Notes: generated from the sequence alone by a model not told the origin. 64,000 nucleotides of DNA from Aureispira anguillae (GCF_026000115.1 NZ_AP026867.1:6673001-6737000), one strand, 5' to 3'. Positions 8,837 to 19,912 are shown, counted from the stretch's first letter. Numbers and translations are program-made.

Positions 8837-9934
8837 TTAACCCTGGTAAATAGCACCATTAACAGTATTTCTTTGCGCTCCTGTAATTACCTTTCGACTA
8901 TTGGGAACCTTTTCGACTCTCAAAACTCCCAAAAGTGCCATCAATAGGGCTTCTTTAAAGTTAATAATGGAATCATCAGGCAAATAAAGTTCAACGGTTG
9001 TTTTTTGATTACAATAAGCATTGATAGTTTGCATCAGATATTGATTAAAGGCTCCACCTCCAGTTACTAAAACTTTAAATGTATTCTTATTAACTTTTTC
9101 TTTTTGTATAATATCCTGTATACAAGTGGAAATTTCAATGGCGATATGCTCACAAGCTGTTGCTAGTTTATCCTGCCAGCTACCCTCTGCCCCTAAATAT
9201 AATGGGAGAATGTGTTGACGAATCCATTCATTGCCTAGTGATTTGGGGTAAGCTTGCGTATAAAAATCAAAATTAGCGGCTTGTTGCAGCAGTTCTTGTA
9301 AGACGGTTCCTTGGCTGGCCCATTGTCCTCCATCATCATAAGTGGCACCTAGTTCACTAGCTAAGGTATTTAATACCTGATTGGCTGGACAGCAATCCAT
9401 GGCAACCCAGCGGTTGTTGATATTGGCAGATAGGTTTGCGATTCCTCCTAGATTTAAATAAAAATCATAGCCACTAAATAAATAATGATCGGCCAATGGA
9501 GCTAAAGGAGCCCCTTCTCCATCTAGTGCTACATCTTGAGTTCTAAAATCACAAATAGTGGTATAACCTGTTTTGGCTGCTAAGGCTGCACCATCTCCAA
9601 TCTGAATTGAAATCCGCTGATTGGGGTTATGAAAAATAGTATGCCCATGAGAGGCTATAAAATCCACTTGAGTCACTTGATGTTTATGGGTAAATTGCTG
9701 AACTAGCTCTGCCATATAATGCCCAAAATAGGTATTCGTTTTGGCAAAGATAAGAGCATTTTGACTAGGCAAGTTGCTTAATCTACTTTTCCACATTTCA
9801 GAAAATGGTAGTGTTTCGGCTGAAATTAATTTCCAATCCATAACTTTCCCTGCTTCCCAGTGGATAGAACAGTATGCAATATCTAGCCCATCGAGTGAGC
9901 TGCCAGACATGAGACCTAGTACTTTATAAATCAT
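8837..9934 (-). CDS. anmK: Anhydro-N-acetylmuramic acid kinase
   Basis: 365 residues, normal length for AnmK. It begins with the sugar-kinase/ASKHA motif GLMSGSSLDGLD, followed by DFIASHGHTIFHNP, IGDGAALAAKTGYTTICDFR, the LNLGGIANLS phosphate-binding segment and a C-terminal VTGGGAFNQYLM. AnmK phosphorylates 1,6-anhydroMurNAc with cleavage of the anhydro ring, giving MurNAc-6-phosphate in cell-wall recycling in the cytoplasm. No murQ or other recycling gene is adjacent. The start ATG at 9934 gives the expected N terminus. A TACTTTTG-type -7 element lies about 26 nt upstream. Confidence 0.95.
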   Translation of the reverse strand: MIYKVLGLMSGSSLDGLDIAYCSIHWEAGKVMDWKLISAETLPFSEMWKSRLSNLPSQNALIFAKTNTYFGHYMAELVQQFTHKHQVTQVDFIASHGHTIFHNPNQRISIQIGDGAALAAKTGYTTICDFRTQDVALDGEGAPLAPLADHYLFSGYDFYLNLGGIANLSANINNRWVAMDCCPANQVLNTLASELGATYDDGGQWASQGTVLQELLQQAANFDFYTQAYPKSLGNEWIRQHILPLYLGAEGSWQDKLATACEHIAIEISTCIQDIIQKEKVNKNTFKVLVTGGGAFNQYLMQTINAYCNQKTTVELYLPDDSIINFKEALLMALLGVLRVEKVPNSRKVITGAQRNTVNGAIYQG

Positions 9935-9959
9935 AGTGATTTTTTGATAGATTTTGATT

Positions 9960-9967
9960 CAAAAGTA
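9960..9967 (-). promoter_or_regulatory. Possible -7 element (TACTTTTG on minus strand) for anmK
   Basis: CAAAAGTA on the plus strand reads TACTTTTG on the minus strand, matching TAnnTTTG. It is 26 nt upstream of the anmK start. No good -33 TTTG is seen at the usual spacing. Confidence 0.4.
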
Positions 9968-10008
9968 CAAAATATTGTCGCTTTCTGGAAAGAAGAATTC
10001 ACTTTATT

Positions 10009-10419
10009 TTAGCACAAAGAACCACTCCAAGTGGCTAGACCAATAATAAAAATAAGCGCTATAACAATTGCAATAAAAATAGGGAGTAATAGAAAAATAA
10101 TGGATATAATGAGTAAGCTTTGGATGGAGAAAATTAGAGCAATTATTAGCAGACCAATAAATATAGGGTACCAGATCAAAAGAAATAAGAGCAAAAAAGG
10201 TGGTTTAGATTTTTGTGCCTGATTTTGTTTGTGGATTCCCTTTCGATGCATTGACATACGTTTGCGTTTGCCTTTGTATTTATGGGAGTGTTTTTTTATT
10301 GTTTTTGAAGAACTATCTTTTGCGATAAATACGGCCTTGGCATAAGTAGCAGTGGAGGGAATAAAACACAAAAAGGAAAACACGAAGAAAAAAAGATAAA
10401 GAGGGAGAGTACGTTTCAT
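10009..10419 (-). CDS. Small membrane protein with signal peptide and basic linker
   Basis: 136 residues from the ATG at 10419; an upstream in-frame ATG at 10515 would place 32 unlikely residues before the signal sequence. A signal peptide (MKRTLPLYLFFFVFSFLCFI, then PSTATYAKA) is followed by a basic His/Lys/Arg-rich stretch (KKHSHKYKGKRKRMSMHRK). Two or three very hydrophobic Ile/Leu-rich segments then run to the C terminus. The pattern (signal, basic region, transmembrane hairpin) recurs in small Bacteroidota proteins of unknown function. It is divergent from ridA. I assign no function. Confidence 0.6.
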   Translation of the reverse strand: MKRTLPLYLFFFVFSFLCFIPSTATYAKAVFIAKDSSSKTIKKHSHKYKGKRKRMSMHRKGIHKQNQAQKSKPPFLLLFLLIWYPIFIGLLIIALIFSIQSLLIISIIFLLLPIFIAIVIALIFIIGLATWSGSLC

Positions 10420-10534
10420 GATTGGTAGGTTATATATAATTTGTATATTATTTCTAGAAGAAACTAAAAATAAGCCAAATTTAAATAACTGTTCAATTTT
10501 TGAATGATTATTCAATTTTTAACTTTTTATTAAC

Positions 10535-10924
10535 ATGATGAAACAAAAAATAGGTTCAGGTACAACTTGGGAAGATTCAGTAGGTTATAGTCGGGCAATA
10601 AGAATAGACAATAGGATAGAGGTTGCTGGCACAACGGCGATGGATGGAGAACAATTGATCGGCAAAGGGGATGCTTATAAGCAGACCAAATTTATTTTTG
10701 AAAAGATAGAAACAGCTTTAAACCAATTAGGGGCTTCTTTAGCGGATGTGGTTAGAACAAGAATGTATGTGACCAATATTGAAGACTGGGAAGCAATAGG
10801 ACGAGCGCATGGTGAACAATTTAGAACCATTAAACCCGTTGCTACGATGGTAGAGGTTAGTAGATTAATTCATCCTGATTTAAAGGTAGAAATAGAGGTT
10901 TCTGCCATATTAATGTCAGAATAA
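10535..10924 (+). CDS. RidA/YjgF family protein
   Basis: 129 residues, typical RidA length. It has the family's GTTAMDGE, a helix QTKFIFEKIETALNQLGASL, the VVRTRMYVTNIEDW segment containing the conserved Arg of the active-site cleft, and a final DLKVEIEVSAIL with the conserved Glu. RidA proteins deaminate reactive enamine/imine intermediates produced by PLP enzymes; other subfamilies lack this activity. The match is to the general family, and the subfamily cannot be fixed here. Start is the first of two adjacent ATGs. It sits divergently from a small membrane protein and 241 bp before hemA. Confidence 0.85.
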   Translation: MMKQKIGSGTTWEDSVGYSRAIRIDNRIEVAGTTAMDGEQLIGKGDAYKQTKFIFEKIETALNQLGASLADVVRTRMYVTNIEDWEAIGRAHGEQFRTIKPVATMVEVSRLIHPDLKVEIEVSAILMSE

Positions 10925-11092
10925 TAGGATCTTGAACAAAAAGCGCATGGAATCTTATTTTAAGGCATAAAAAAGCAAAGAATTTTGTATCTTTTGATAC
11001 AGAAAATAAAATATTAGATTAGAATAACTTTAAATAAGGAGGACTCTTTTCGAACTGACATAAAAATGACAGGAAAAGTGCATATTTTCTCG

Positions 11093-11100
11093 TACTTTTG
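11093..11100 (+). promoter_or_regulatory. Possible -7 element TACTTTTG upstream of hemA
   Basis: Exact TAnnTTTG match 65 nt before the hemA ATG. The -33 position (about 11070) does not contain a good TTTG. A small hairpin TGTATC-TTTT-GATACA lies further upstream at about 10987. Confidence 0.45.
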
Positions 11101-11165
11101 AGTTCTTATTTATACAGAAAATAGAATAATACACACAAAGTAAACACGCGTATTTTTTAACGTAC

Positions 11166-12422
11166 ATGGACACACTTAGTAGTTATAAAATATTAACCAT
11201 CACCCACAAGAGTACTACACTCAAGAGCATCGGTAATTTTGTATTACCAGATTTAGATAGTGAACATTCCCTTCAACAAAAATTACAGACGATCCAAGAG
11301 GCTCTTGGGTTGGATGAGCTATTGTATTTAGCTACCTGTAATCGAGTTTTGTTTTTCTTTACTACTGCCCAACCTCTAAACGATCGATTCCTAACGCAAT
11401 TTGAATCTGTGGTCTATCCTGACTTGCCAGAAACAATTAGCTTAAAGGGAGCGGCGAGCACCTATTCTGGTAATTCTGCCATCACACATCTATTGGAAGT
11501 TGCTTCTTCTGTAGATTCTTTGGTGATTGGAGAACGAGAAATTTTGAGACAATTGAGAGAAGCCTATGAACGTTGTTTTAAGGTGGGCTCAACTGGAGAT
11601 TCTATCCGAATGGCCATGCAATTGGCAGTAGAAGTGGCTAAAAAGGTTTATTCTACTACTAGAATTGGTCAAAAAGCAGTTTCTGTTGTCTCATTGGCGA
11701 TTCGACAGCTATTGGCAAAAAATCCACCTAGAGATGCTCGTGTTCTTATAGTAGGAGCAGGGCAAACCAATACATTGGTTGGGAAGTTCTTAGCAAAATA
11801 TGGATTTCAAAACTGTGTGGTATTCAATCGTTCTTTAGGAAATGCTCAAACATTAGCAACCATGTTGGGGGGAGCGCCTTATGCACTCAGTGATTTACCG
11901 ACCTATAAAGGGGGATTTGATATTCTTATTGCGTGCACTGGTTCTACCAATGCTATTATCACACCTGACCTGTACCAAACGTTATTACAAGGAGATACTG
12001 GTGAAAAAATACTAATTGACTTATCTATTCCTAATAATATAGATACCAGCATAGCCGAAACATATAACACTACCTATATTGAAATAGATGGCTTAAAAGA
12101 GTTGGTAAATGAGAATCTTGCTTTTAGAGAAAAAGAAGTTACCAATGTACAGGCGATTATCAATGAACGAGTTGGAGAGTTTAAGAAAATTTACAAAGGA
12201 AGACAGGTAGAAATTGCATTAAGAGAAGTTCCTACTCAAATTAAAGCCATTCGTCAACATGCACTTACTTCTGTGTTTAAAAATGAAGTTTCTTCTTTGG
12301 ATGATGATGTGCAAGAATTGATTGATCGGATGATGGCTTATATGGAGAAACGCTGTATTGCTATTCCTATTCAAGTGGCTAAGGAACACCTAGCTGGTGT
12401 GGTTTCTTCTAAAAAGATTTAA
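11166..12422 (+). CDS. hemA: Glutamyl-tRNA reductase
   Basis: 418 residues. The N-terminal catalytic domain has LATCNRV with the nucleophilic Cys at about residue 58, then VDSLVIGEREILRQLREAYE. The NADPH-binding domain begins at RVLIVGAGQTNTLVGKFLAK, and a helical dimerisation domain ends the protein. It reduces glutamyl-tRNA(Glu) to glutamate-1-semialdehyde, the first step of C5-pathway tetrapyrrole synthesis. The residue normally Glu shortly after the catalytic Cys (TCNRxE) is Leu here (TCNRVLFF), a small departure. Other hem genes are not adjacent. The first ATG fits the family N terminus. Confidence 0.93.
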   Translation: MDTLSSYKILTITHKSTTLKSIGNFVLPDLDSEHSLQQKLQTIQEALGLDELLYLATCNRVLFFFTTAQPLNDRFLTQFESVVYPDLPETISLKGAASTYSGNSAITHLLEVASSVDSLVIGEREILRQLREAYERCFKVGSTGDSIRMAMQLAVEVAKKVYSTTRIGQKAVSVVSLAIRQLLAKNPPRDARVLIVGAGQTNTLVGKFLAKYGFQNCVVFNRSLGNAQTLATMLGGAPYALSDLPTYKGGFDILIACTGSTNAIITPDLYQTLLQGDTGEKILIDLSIPNNIDTSIAETYNTTYIEIDGLKELVNENLAFREKEVTNVQAIINERVGEFKKIYKGRQVEIALREVPTQIKAIRQHALTSVFKNEVSSLDDDVQELIDRMMAYMEKRCIAIPIQVAKEHLAGVVSSKKI

Positions 12423-12450
12423 ATCTTCTAGTATAGAAAATCGAAGCATA

Positions 12451-12500
12451 AATAGAAATCGGGCAATCTTCTACAGAAGATTGCCCGATTTCTATTTTTA
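12451..12500. terminator. Bidirectional terminator between hemA and secreted-protein operon
   Basis: A perfect 22-bp inverted repeat (left arm 12451-12472, right arm 12475-12496; core GAAATCGGGCAATCTTCT) with A-rich and T-rich flanks on both sides. It lies between convergent genes and can serve both strands. Confidence 0.9.
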
Positions 12501-12514
12501 TTTGAAGAGGAAAG

Positions 12515-14089
12515 CTATTGTTTGACAACACGCTCCATTCTGGCTATTTTTAAGTTTTTATCTTCTAAAATGAGAGTATAAATTCCAGCTTCAATGTCTT
12601 TTAAGTCAAGTGCGATGGATTGATAGGAAGAAGGAACAACAGGGTACCTTTTTTCTATAATAACCTGCCCAAATGTATTAACTATTTTTAAATTAACAGC
12701 ACTAGAGGTGGCTACTTCAAAATCAATGTTTAGCATATCATTAAAAGGTTGAGGATAAACATTATGGATGTAAAATTTATCATGAATAGCTAAATCTTTG
12801 CGGTTGATAGCCACTATTTTAGAATAAGAAATAGTACCATCATAGGCAATCATTTTCAAACGATAATAAGATACGGCTGGTAGTGGTGTTTGATCCGTAA
12901 AATGATACATTTGTTGATGAAGTCCTGGTTCTACTGTACCAAGCTTATTAAAATGAATGGCATCGCTACTTCGCTCTATGGAAAAGGTACTGGTGCTGCT
13001 ATTGGTTTTTATTTCCCAGTTTAATACAACAGACTTATTAAGGTTTTCTGCGGCAAAATGAATGAGTTCATTTTTTAATAAGATAACGGTATTATATGCG
13101 CTTACTTGGATGTCAAAGTTGCAGGCTGTTCCAGCAAAACCATCAAGAGTTAAGAAAAAACATTCATTAGGGTTGGCAATCCAATAGTAGCTATAATCCG
13201 TTGTTGTACCAGGGTTTTCACAAATTTGAGAAGAGGCAGTCCCGCTTGTTATTGCTGCACAAGTTGTAGTGGCATCATAGACAGACATTTGTAACCCTTG
13301 AGAATTGTTGCAAGTCTGATTAAATATATGTACAAAAGCAGTATCACCAGCAAGCCAAGAAGGACCAGAGCACCATTCATACCAAACATTATTTTCTACT
13401 GATCCCAAAGAAGGACTTTGACAAACCGAATTATTATTGGCTGTTGCATTGGCATTCGTACTATTGATCGTAGAACTACTAAGAAGCGTTGTTGCCGTAG
13501 CACAACTACTATTGGAGGCTGTATGGGGAACAGAACTTTGAATACAAGACGAAGCGGAATTACAAGATGGACAACCTGTATTAATCGAAACTTGAGAACG
13601 AGTAACCTGAATAAAGTATGTTTGCCCTACCGTTAACCCTGAAAATGTAACACTATTATTTATTGCTACATTAGCTTGACAATCTACTTCTGTTAAGCTG
13701 CCGCAGGAACCTGAAAATAATGTATAGTCTTTTCTTTCAATATTTCCTGCTCCTTGACCACTATAATTGGTCTGGTTTTCTACTACCAAATCGGCAGCCG
13801 TAGCAGTAACCTCTAGCCATGTACAAGCTTGTCCAATGTCGTTATCGGGGGTACAAGATCCATCTATTGTTGCTGTGCCAGGCATCGTATTATTGCCACA
13901 GGCAGCAGTTTCGCATTGATATTGCCCGCAAAGTTGTTGCCCACAAGTATTGTTACAGTTACCAATGGCAGCTGGGTATAAATTGATAGCATCGCAAGGA
14001 GTTGCGCCAGTATTTTGAGCTTGAACACTAGAAAATAAAGCAAATGCAAGTATAAAAAAGCTCAAAACAAATAATTTATTATTTTTCAT
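12515..14089 (-). CDS. Secreted protein with C-terminal T9SS type A sorting domain
   Basis: 524 residues with a signal peptide ending SSVQAQ. The middle (about residues 30-330) is Cys-, Asn- and Thr-rich, with many Cys residues that could form disulfides and phrases typical of pre-peptidase-like beta domains (SGLTVGQTYFIQVTRS; ECFFLTLDGFAGTAC). At about 340-430 there is a fibronectin-like domain (VLNWEIKTNSSTSTFSIERS, VSYYRLKMI). Residues about 440-524 are a T9SS sorting domain (VYPQPFNDMLNIDFE, GIYTLIL). It should be exported through the outer membrane by the type IX system. The Cys-rich N-terminal module is not recognised. Its start overlaps the end of the upstream gene by 11 bp, so the two are probably co-translated. 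Confidence 0.85.
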   Translation of the reverse strand: MKNNKLFVLSFFILAFALFSSVQAQNTGATPCDAINLYPAAIGNCNNTCGQQLCGQYQCETAACGNNTMPGTATIDGSCTPDNDIGQACTWLEVTATAADLVVENQTNYSGQGAGNIERKDYTLFSGSCGSLTEVDCQANVAINNSVTFSGLTVGQTYFIQVTRSQVSINTGCPSCNSASSCIQSSVPHTASNSSCATATTLLSSSTINSTNANATANNNSVCQSPSLGSVENNVWYEWCSGPSWLAGDTAFVHIFNQTCNNSQGLQMSVYDATTTCAAITSGTASSQICENPGTTTDYSYYWIANPNECFFLTLDGFAGTACNFDIQVSAYNTVILLKNELIHFAAENLNKSVVLNWEIKTNSSTSTFSIERSSDAIHFNKLGTVEPGLHQQMYHFTDQTPLPAVSYYRLKMIAYDGTISYSKIVAINRKDLAIHDKFYIHNVYPQPFNDMLNIDFEVATSSAVNLKIVNTFGQVIIEKRYPVVPSSYQSIALDLKDIEAGIYTLILEDKNLKIARMERVVKQ

Positions 14090-14393
14090 CTTTTATACTG
14101 TTTATAGCATTACTTGAAATTAATTGTCTAGGATATATTTTTACCATAATGCTAGGAGCTATATTAAGGTAAGCATATTCTGTCTCTTGTCTATTCTGCT
14201 CTATTTCAATTAATATTTCCGCAGTCATTTCGACAATATGGTTTCCTTTAGTAGGATCTAGTATAATTTCATAACTACCTTTTTTGGCTTGTCGATTAGG
14301 GTTGTTCTGCCCTAAGTCATCAGGGGTTCCATTTTGGGCAGACAGGGTGAATGCACCATAAAATAAAAAGATAAGTGTAAATAAAGTTTTCAT
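14079..14393 (-). CDS. Small exported protein, unknown function
   Basis: 104 residues with a clear signal peptide (MKTLFTLIFLFYGAFTLSAQ). The mature part is about 84 residues, polar, with strand-like segments (YEIILDPTKGNHIVEM, AYLNIAPSIMVKIYP). I see no known domain. It overlaps by 11 bp the start of the T9SS-exported protein gene downstream, which points to translational coupling and a shared process. No clear promoter motif is visible above it. Confidence 0.65.
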   Translation of the reverse strand: MKTLFTLIFLFYGAFTLSAQNGTPDDLGQNNPNRQAKKGSYEIILDPTKGNHIVEMTAEILIEIEQNRQETEYAYLNIAPSIMVKIYPRQLISSNAINSIKDEK

Positions 14394-15208
14394 AAGGACT
14401 AAATTGTGTTTGTATAAAATATAATATAGAGTATTTACCTTTGAGAGGTGTATTTTAGCTTAGATAGTAACATTAAACACCTGTTTATACTTTGAAAGTA
14501 TAAATTAGTTAATATTAAATTTGTTATTCTTGCAGTGAGAAAATGGGTAGCAATGGAGTAGCCTACTAGGCATAACAACTCATTAATCTTAAAAGTAGAT
14601 TAAATACAATCAATAGCTTATCTAAGTTTATTTTTGTTTGTTAGATAAGTACTATTGCAGATAGCAAAATACATTGAATGCTATTCTTACTGCAATAAAT
14701 AAGATATACATGATTTATTAAGAAAGAGTTAGTGTAATTAGGACAAAACGGAAGTAGGGGTATTTATCATGATCGTTGATATTTAGTAAATAAAAAATAT
14801 AAAGTTTAAAGTGATCAATAAATGAGTTATCTAATTTTTTAAGCATAGATAATCAACTATATACTTATAGGATATAAATAAACTAACTTATTTTACTTTA
14901 GATCTTTTTAGTTTTTTTTGGGGATTTTGATCTTTTTAGTGCGTCTCAATTCTATGTTATTTAAGAATTAAACATGCCATAAAATATTTTAACCTTCACA
15001 AGTTATACAAAAATAAGCTATTATCTAATTTTATGAGTGCATATTTTTGCCTTTAGATGTACCGTTTTTGCCAAATTTAATTTTAAATAGGGGGAAGTTG
15101 CGATATTTATTAGTTTTGCTTCTTTTGTGTTGTTGCCGATATTTTTCGACGGTTGATGTGTTTAGAACGCAACGGTGCCTTTAAATGCTAAGATTTTTGC
15201 TAATAAAA
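14394..15208. other. Long intergenic region, no gene seen
   Basis: About 815 bp, AT-rich, with stops in all frames and no tRNA-like cloverleaf. One hairpin pairs CTTATCTAA (about 14617) with TTAGATAAG (about 14642). The region sits upstream of the secreted-protein operon and downstream of guaA. It could hold a degraded gene or a non-coding RNA, but nothing supports either. Confidence 0.5.
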
Positions 15209-15243
15209 ATCCCATGTTTTCTGCAAATCAGAAAACATGGGAT
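15209..15243 (-). terminator. Rho-independent terminator of guaA
   Basis: ATCCCATGTTTTCT pairs perfectly with AGAAAACATGGGAT around a 7-nt loop. Read on the minus strand it is followed by TTTTTA. It lies 27 bp beyond the guaA stop. Confidence 0.9.
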
Positions 15244-15270
15244 GAAAAATATATGATAATTTAATGAGTT

Positions 15271-16812
15271 CTATTCCCATTCAATAGTAGCAGGAGGCTT
15301 AGAAGTAATATCATAAACAATTCGATTGACATGTTTTACTTCATTAACGATACGAGTCGAAATAGCTTCTAGCGTAGCATAAGGAATTCTAGCCCAATCT
15401 GCAGTCATGCCGTCTAAGCTAGTTACACCACGCAACCCAATGGTATAATTATAAGTACGTTCGTCTCCCATTACACCAACTGTTTTGATTCCTGTTAGCA
15501 CCGCAAAATATTGCCAAATTTCTTTATCTAAACCAGCTTTGCGAATTTCTTCCCTATAAATCCAATCAGCTTCTCGCAGAATTGCTAATTTATCTTCTGT
15601 AATATCTCCAATAATACGAATCGCAAGTCCTGGACCAGGGAAAGGTTGTCTGTCAACAACATGGCTCGGTAAACCTAATTCACGTCCTACTTCACGAACC
15701 TCATCTTTAAATAAATCTCTTAGCGGCTCAATAACACCTGTAAAAGACATGTCCTCAGGAAGCCCACCTACATTGTGATGGCTTTTGATGACAGCAGCAT
15801 GTTCGCTGCCACTTTCAATGACATCAGGATAAATAGTACCTTGAACCAATAATTCTACGCCATTCAACTTATCTGCTTCTGCTTCAAAGACACGAATAAA
15901 GGTTTCTCCAATATTTTTGCGTTTGGTTTCGGGATCTGTAATTCCAGCCAATTTGTCTAAGAATAATTTTTGTGCATTAACACGAATCAAATTTAGATCA
16001 AATTGTTCTGTAAACACTTGCTCAACCATATCTCCTTCATCTTTGCGCAATAAGCCATTGTCTACAAAAATGCACGTTAATTGATGCCCAACAGCTTTGT
16101 GGATTAACATAGCGGCAACTGAAGAATCAACCCCACCAGATAAGGCACACAATACTTTTCGATCACCAATTTCTTCCCGAAGTTTTTGGATGGTATTTTC
16201 TACAAAATTACGCATTACCCAATCGCCTTGACATTGACAAATCTCATATAAAAAGTTTTGTAACATCTGAGTACCTTCGGTAGTATGTACTACTTCTGGA
16301 TGATATTGAAAACCATAAATCTTATTTTTGTCATTGGCAAAAGCAGCTACTGGACAGTGGTCAGTTTGTGCAATAATTTTATAATCGTTACTAGGCAACT
16401 GAGCTACTTGATAAGTATGACTCATCCAGCAGATTGTTTTTTGGTTAACCCCTTTAAAGATAGGATGTGCACCAGCTACTTGTAGTTCTTTTTTTCCATA
16501 TTCACGATTTTCAGCTGCCTCTAATTTGCCACCTAACAGATGAGCCGTTAATTGAGCACCATAACAAATGCCCAAAATTGGGATACCTAATTCAAATATT
16601 TTAGGATCAACAGAAGGAGCATCTTCTTCATAGGCAATGCTAGGACCACCTGTAAAAATAATACCCTTAGGTTTTTTATTAATAATAGTTGCCAAATCTG
16701 CGCTATGTGGTAAAACCTCGCAATATACCTTTGCTTCTCGGACACGTCTAGCAATCAATTGATTATATTGTCCTCCGAAATCTAAAACTAGAACTAACTC
16801 GTGGTTATTCAT
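15271..16812 (-). CDS. guaA: GMP synthase (glutamine-hydrolysing)
   Basis: 513 residues, standard length. The class I glutamine amidotransferase domain (about 1-190) has nucleophile Cys83 in GICYGAQ and the His/Glu pair in FQYHPEV (about 171 and 173). The ATP-pyrophosphatase domain follows with the P-loop [11 protein letters not shown] (about 224-234). A C-terminal dimerisation domain contains [13 protein letters not shown] and ends PATIEWE. It converts XMP to GMP with ATP and glutamine in the cytoplasm. It lies 175 bp downstream of guaB on the same strand, separated from it by a long hairpin. The two form the GMP branch beside the de novo purine cluster. Confidence 0.98.
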   Translation of the reverse strand: MNNHELVLVLDFGGQYNQLIARRVREAKVYCEVLPHSADLATIINKKPKGIIFTGGPSIAYEEDAPSVDPKIFELGIPILGICYGAQLTAHLLGGKLEAAENREYGKKELQVAGAHPIFKGVNQKTICWMSHTYQVAQLPSNDYKIIAQTDHCPVAAFANDKNKIYGFQYHPEVVHTTEGTQMLQNFLYEICQCQGDWVMRNFVENTIQKLREEIGDRKVLCALSGGVDSSVAAMLIHKAVGHQLTCIFVDNGLLRKDEGDMVEQVFTEQFDLNLIRVNAQKLFLDKLAGITDPETKRKNIGETFIRVFEAEADKLNGVELLVQGTIYPDVIESGSEHAAVIKSHHNVGGLPEDMSFTGVIEPLRDLFKDEVREVGRELGLPSHVVDRQPFPGPGLAIRIIGDITEDKLAILREADWIYREEIRKAGLDKEIWQYFAVLTGIKTVGVMGDERTYNYTIGLRGVTSLDGMTADWARIPYATLEAISTRIVNEVKHVNRIVYDITSKPPATIEWE

Positions 16813-16886
16813 TTTTTTATAATTATGAACGATTAATCTTATTTATTTAACTAACTCCATTCTTAAGCCCTACCCAAAAAGTAAGC

Positions 16887-16945
16887 TATCTTAAATAGGA
16901 AGCTAAAATTTAGTTGGAACCAATTTTGACTTCCTATTTAAGATA
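16887..16945 (-). terminator. Long hairpin between guaB and guaA
   Basis: TATCTTAAATAGGAAG (16887-16902) pairs perfectly with CTTCCTATTTAAGATA (16930-16945), with further pairing inside the loop. There is no strong T-run on the minus strand. It may be a partial terminator or an mRNA-stabilising element between guaB and guaA. Confidence 0.5.
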
Positions 16946-16987
16946 AGCACTATATTTGAATAATACTATTATAACTACAGCAACCAA

Positions 16988-18460
<1,473 letters not shown>

Positions 18461-18487
18461 TTAAAGTGGTTTGGAAAAAATTGCGAG

Positions 18488-18518
18488 CAAATCTACATCC
18501 TTATTTTGGGATTCCAAA
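18488..18518 (-). promoter_or_regulatory. guaB promoter (-33 TTTG, 19 bp, -7 TAGATTTG)
   Basis: On the minus strand TTTG (18515-18518) is followed after 19 bp (18496-18514) by TAGATTTG (18488-18495). This is the Bacteroidota housekeeping consensus at consensus-like spacing. Transcription would start near 18481, giving a leader of about 30 nt before guaB. Confidence 0.7.
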
Positions 18519-18729
18519 ATATACCCGCCTTTAAATTGTAATAAAAGCAGCATTAAAGACTATATTTAATACTTAGCTAATATTGCAAAACCTGAAAAGG
18601 AGAATAGTTGTGTTTTTTAATTTTTTGATTCTTAGTTTTTTAGGTGGGGAAATGCTCTTTTTTGAAGTGATAAAAAAAACTATGTAATTATTTTTCTTTG
18701 GTCAACTGCACTTTTGTTTATAAAAATAC

Positions 18730-18737
18730 TACCTTTG
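18730..18737 (+). promoter_or_regulatory. Possible -7 element TACCTTTG upstream of purM
   Basis: TAnnTTTG match about 87 nt before the purM ATG. A TTTTG at 18712-18716 is nearer than usual for a -33 element. With the guaB promoter it makes the 372-bp guaB-purM gap a divergent control region. Confidence 0.4.
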
Positions 18738-18823
18738 CACTTCAATTCAGGGAGTTCAGGAAAAAAGAGTTGGGCAGAGCCTCTATTTTTAAACCATTTT
18801 ACGTCTTTTCATACATTAATCAA

Positions 18824-19903
18824 ATGTCTAATCAAAAGAAAAGTGGCCTAGATATCGACCTTGGAAACCTTTGTTCCAAAGACGCATTCGGCTGGGCAAA
18901 AAAGACCTTCTCCAATAGAACCAATAAGGCAGGAGCAGCAGCATTAAAAGTAGACGGTGTATTCTCTAATATGCTACAATTTGGTGATCAACGTATTGGT
19001 ATTGCCTCAGATGGCATCGGAACCAAAATTGAATTAGCAGAGCGTACAGGAATTTACGACACCTTAGGTTTTGACCTAGTTGCAATGGTAGCTGATGATT
19101 TGGCAACCGCAGGGTTTGAGCCAACTAATATTTCTAATATCATTGATGTAGATCATTTGGATAGAGATACCATTAATGGTCTAATGAAAGGTTTATCTGA
19201 AGCTTGTGATTTTTGTGCTATGAGTATTTCTGGTGGTGAAATTGCAGAACTAGGAAACCGAATCAGTGGCTATGGAGATGGGATGCATTTTAATTGGTGT
19301 TCGACAGCGATTGGCATCTTGCCAGAAGAACTAGAAAAACCTTTTGATGGAACGGCGATCAAAGCTGGCGATAAGGTAATTGCACTCAAAGGGCGTGGCT
19401 TCCGTAGCAATGGCTTTTCTTTAATTCGTAGAATTATGGAGGCTAGTTTTGGCGAAGCATGGCACAACGAGGCTTATGATGATAATCAGACTTGGGGTGA
19501 AGCATTGTTAACGCCATCTTTAATTTTTACGCCTGTTATTACTAAGATGATAAAAACTGGTGTACAACTTTCTGGTGTAGCACACATTACAGGTGGTGGT
19601 ATTATCGATAATTTCCAACGAGTACTAAAAGCAAACGAGCTAGGAGCACAGTTAGACAATTTGTTTGAGCCGCTAGAAGTAATGCAGCGTCTGATGAAAT
19701 TAGGGAATGTAGCAGCTGAGGATGCTTATTTGTATTGGAATATGGGGAATGGAATGCTGGTGGTTGCAGATGAAGGGCAAGTTAACCAAGTGTTGGAAAC
19801 CGCAACCTCGTTAGGCTACGAAGCGCAAATTGCAGGAACGATTACGTCTGAGCGTAAAATTACACTCCAAACTGCGAGCGCAAAATTGCAAGGAACTTAC
19901 TAA
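18824..19903 (+). CDS. purM: Phosphoribosylformylglycinamidine cyclo-ligase (AIR synthetase)
   Basis: 359 residues from the ATG at 18824. A TTG at 18698 would add 42 residues running through the promoter region and is rejected. PurM-family features are GIASDGIGTKIELAE, FDLVAMVADDLATAGFEPT, CAMSISGGEIAELG, VIALKGRGFRSNGFSL and the C-terminal GVAHITGGGIIDNF. The Gly/Asp-rich ATP-binding segments are intact. It closes FGAM to AIR with ATP, step 5 of purine synthesis. It is the first plus-strand gene of the purine block and carries its own strong terminator. Confidence 0.95.
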   Translation: MSNQKKSGLDIDLGNLCSKDAFGWAKKTFSNRTNKAGAAALKVDGVFSNMLQFGDQRIGIASDGIGTKIELAERTGIYDTLGFDLVAMVADDLATAGFEPTNISNIIDVDHLDRDTINGLMKGLSEACDFCAMSISGGEIAELGNRISGYGDGMHFNWCSTAIGILPEELEKPFDGTAIKAGDKVIALKGRGFRSNGFSLIRRIMEASFGEAWHNEAYDDNQTWGEALLTPSLIFTPVITKMIKTGVQLSGVAHITGGGIIDNFQRVLKANELGAQLDNLFEPLEVMQRLMKLGNVAAEDAYLYWNMGNGMLVVADEGQVNQVLETATSLGYEAQIAGTITSERKITLQTASAKLQGTY

Positions 19904-19912
19904 AAAATATAA

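Noticed and set aside
14394-15208. tRNA or structural RNA in the 0.8-kb gap before guaA's end
   Set aside because: No GTTCRANNC-like arm or acceptor stem; only one small AT-rich hairpin.
18698-18823. TTG-initiated extension of PurM by 42 residues
   Set aside because: It runs through the probable promoter TACCTTTG and is not part of the PurM family.
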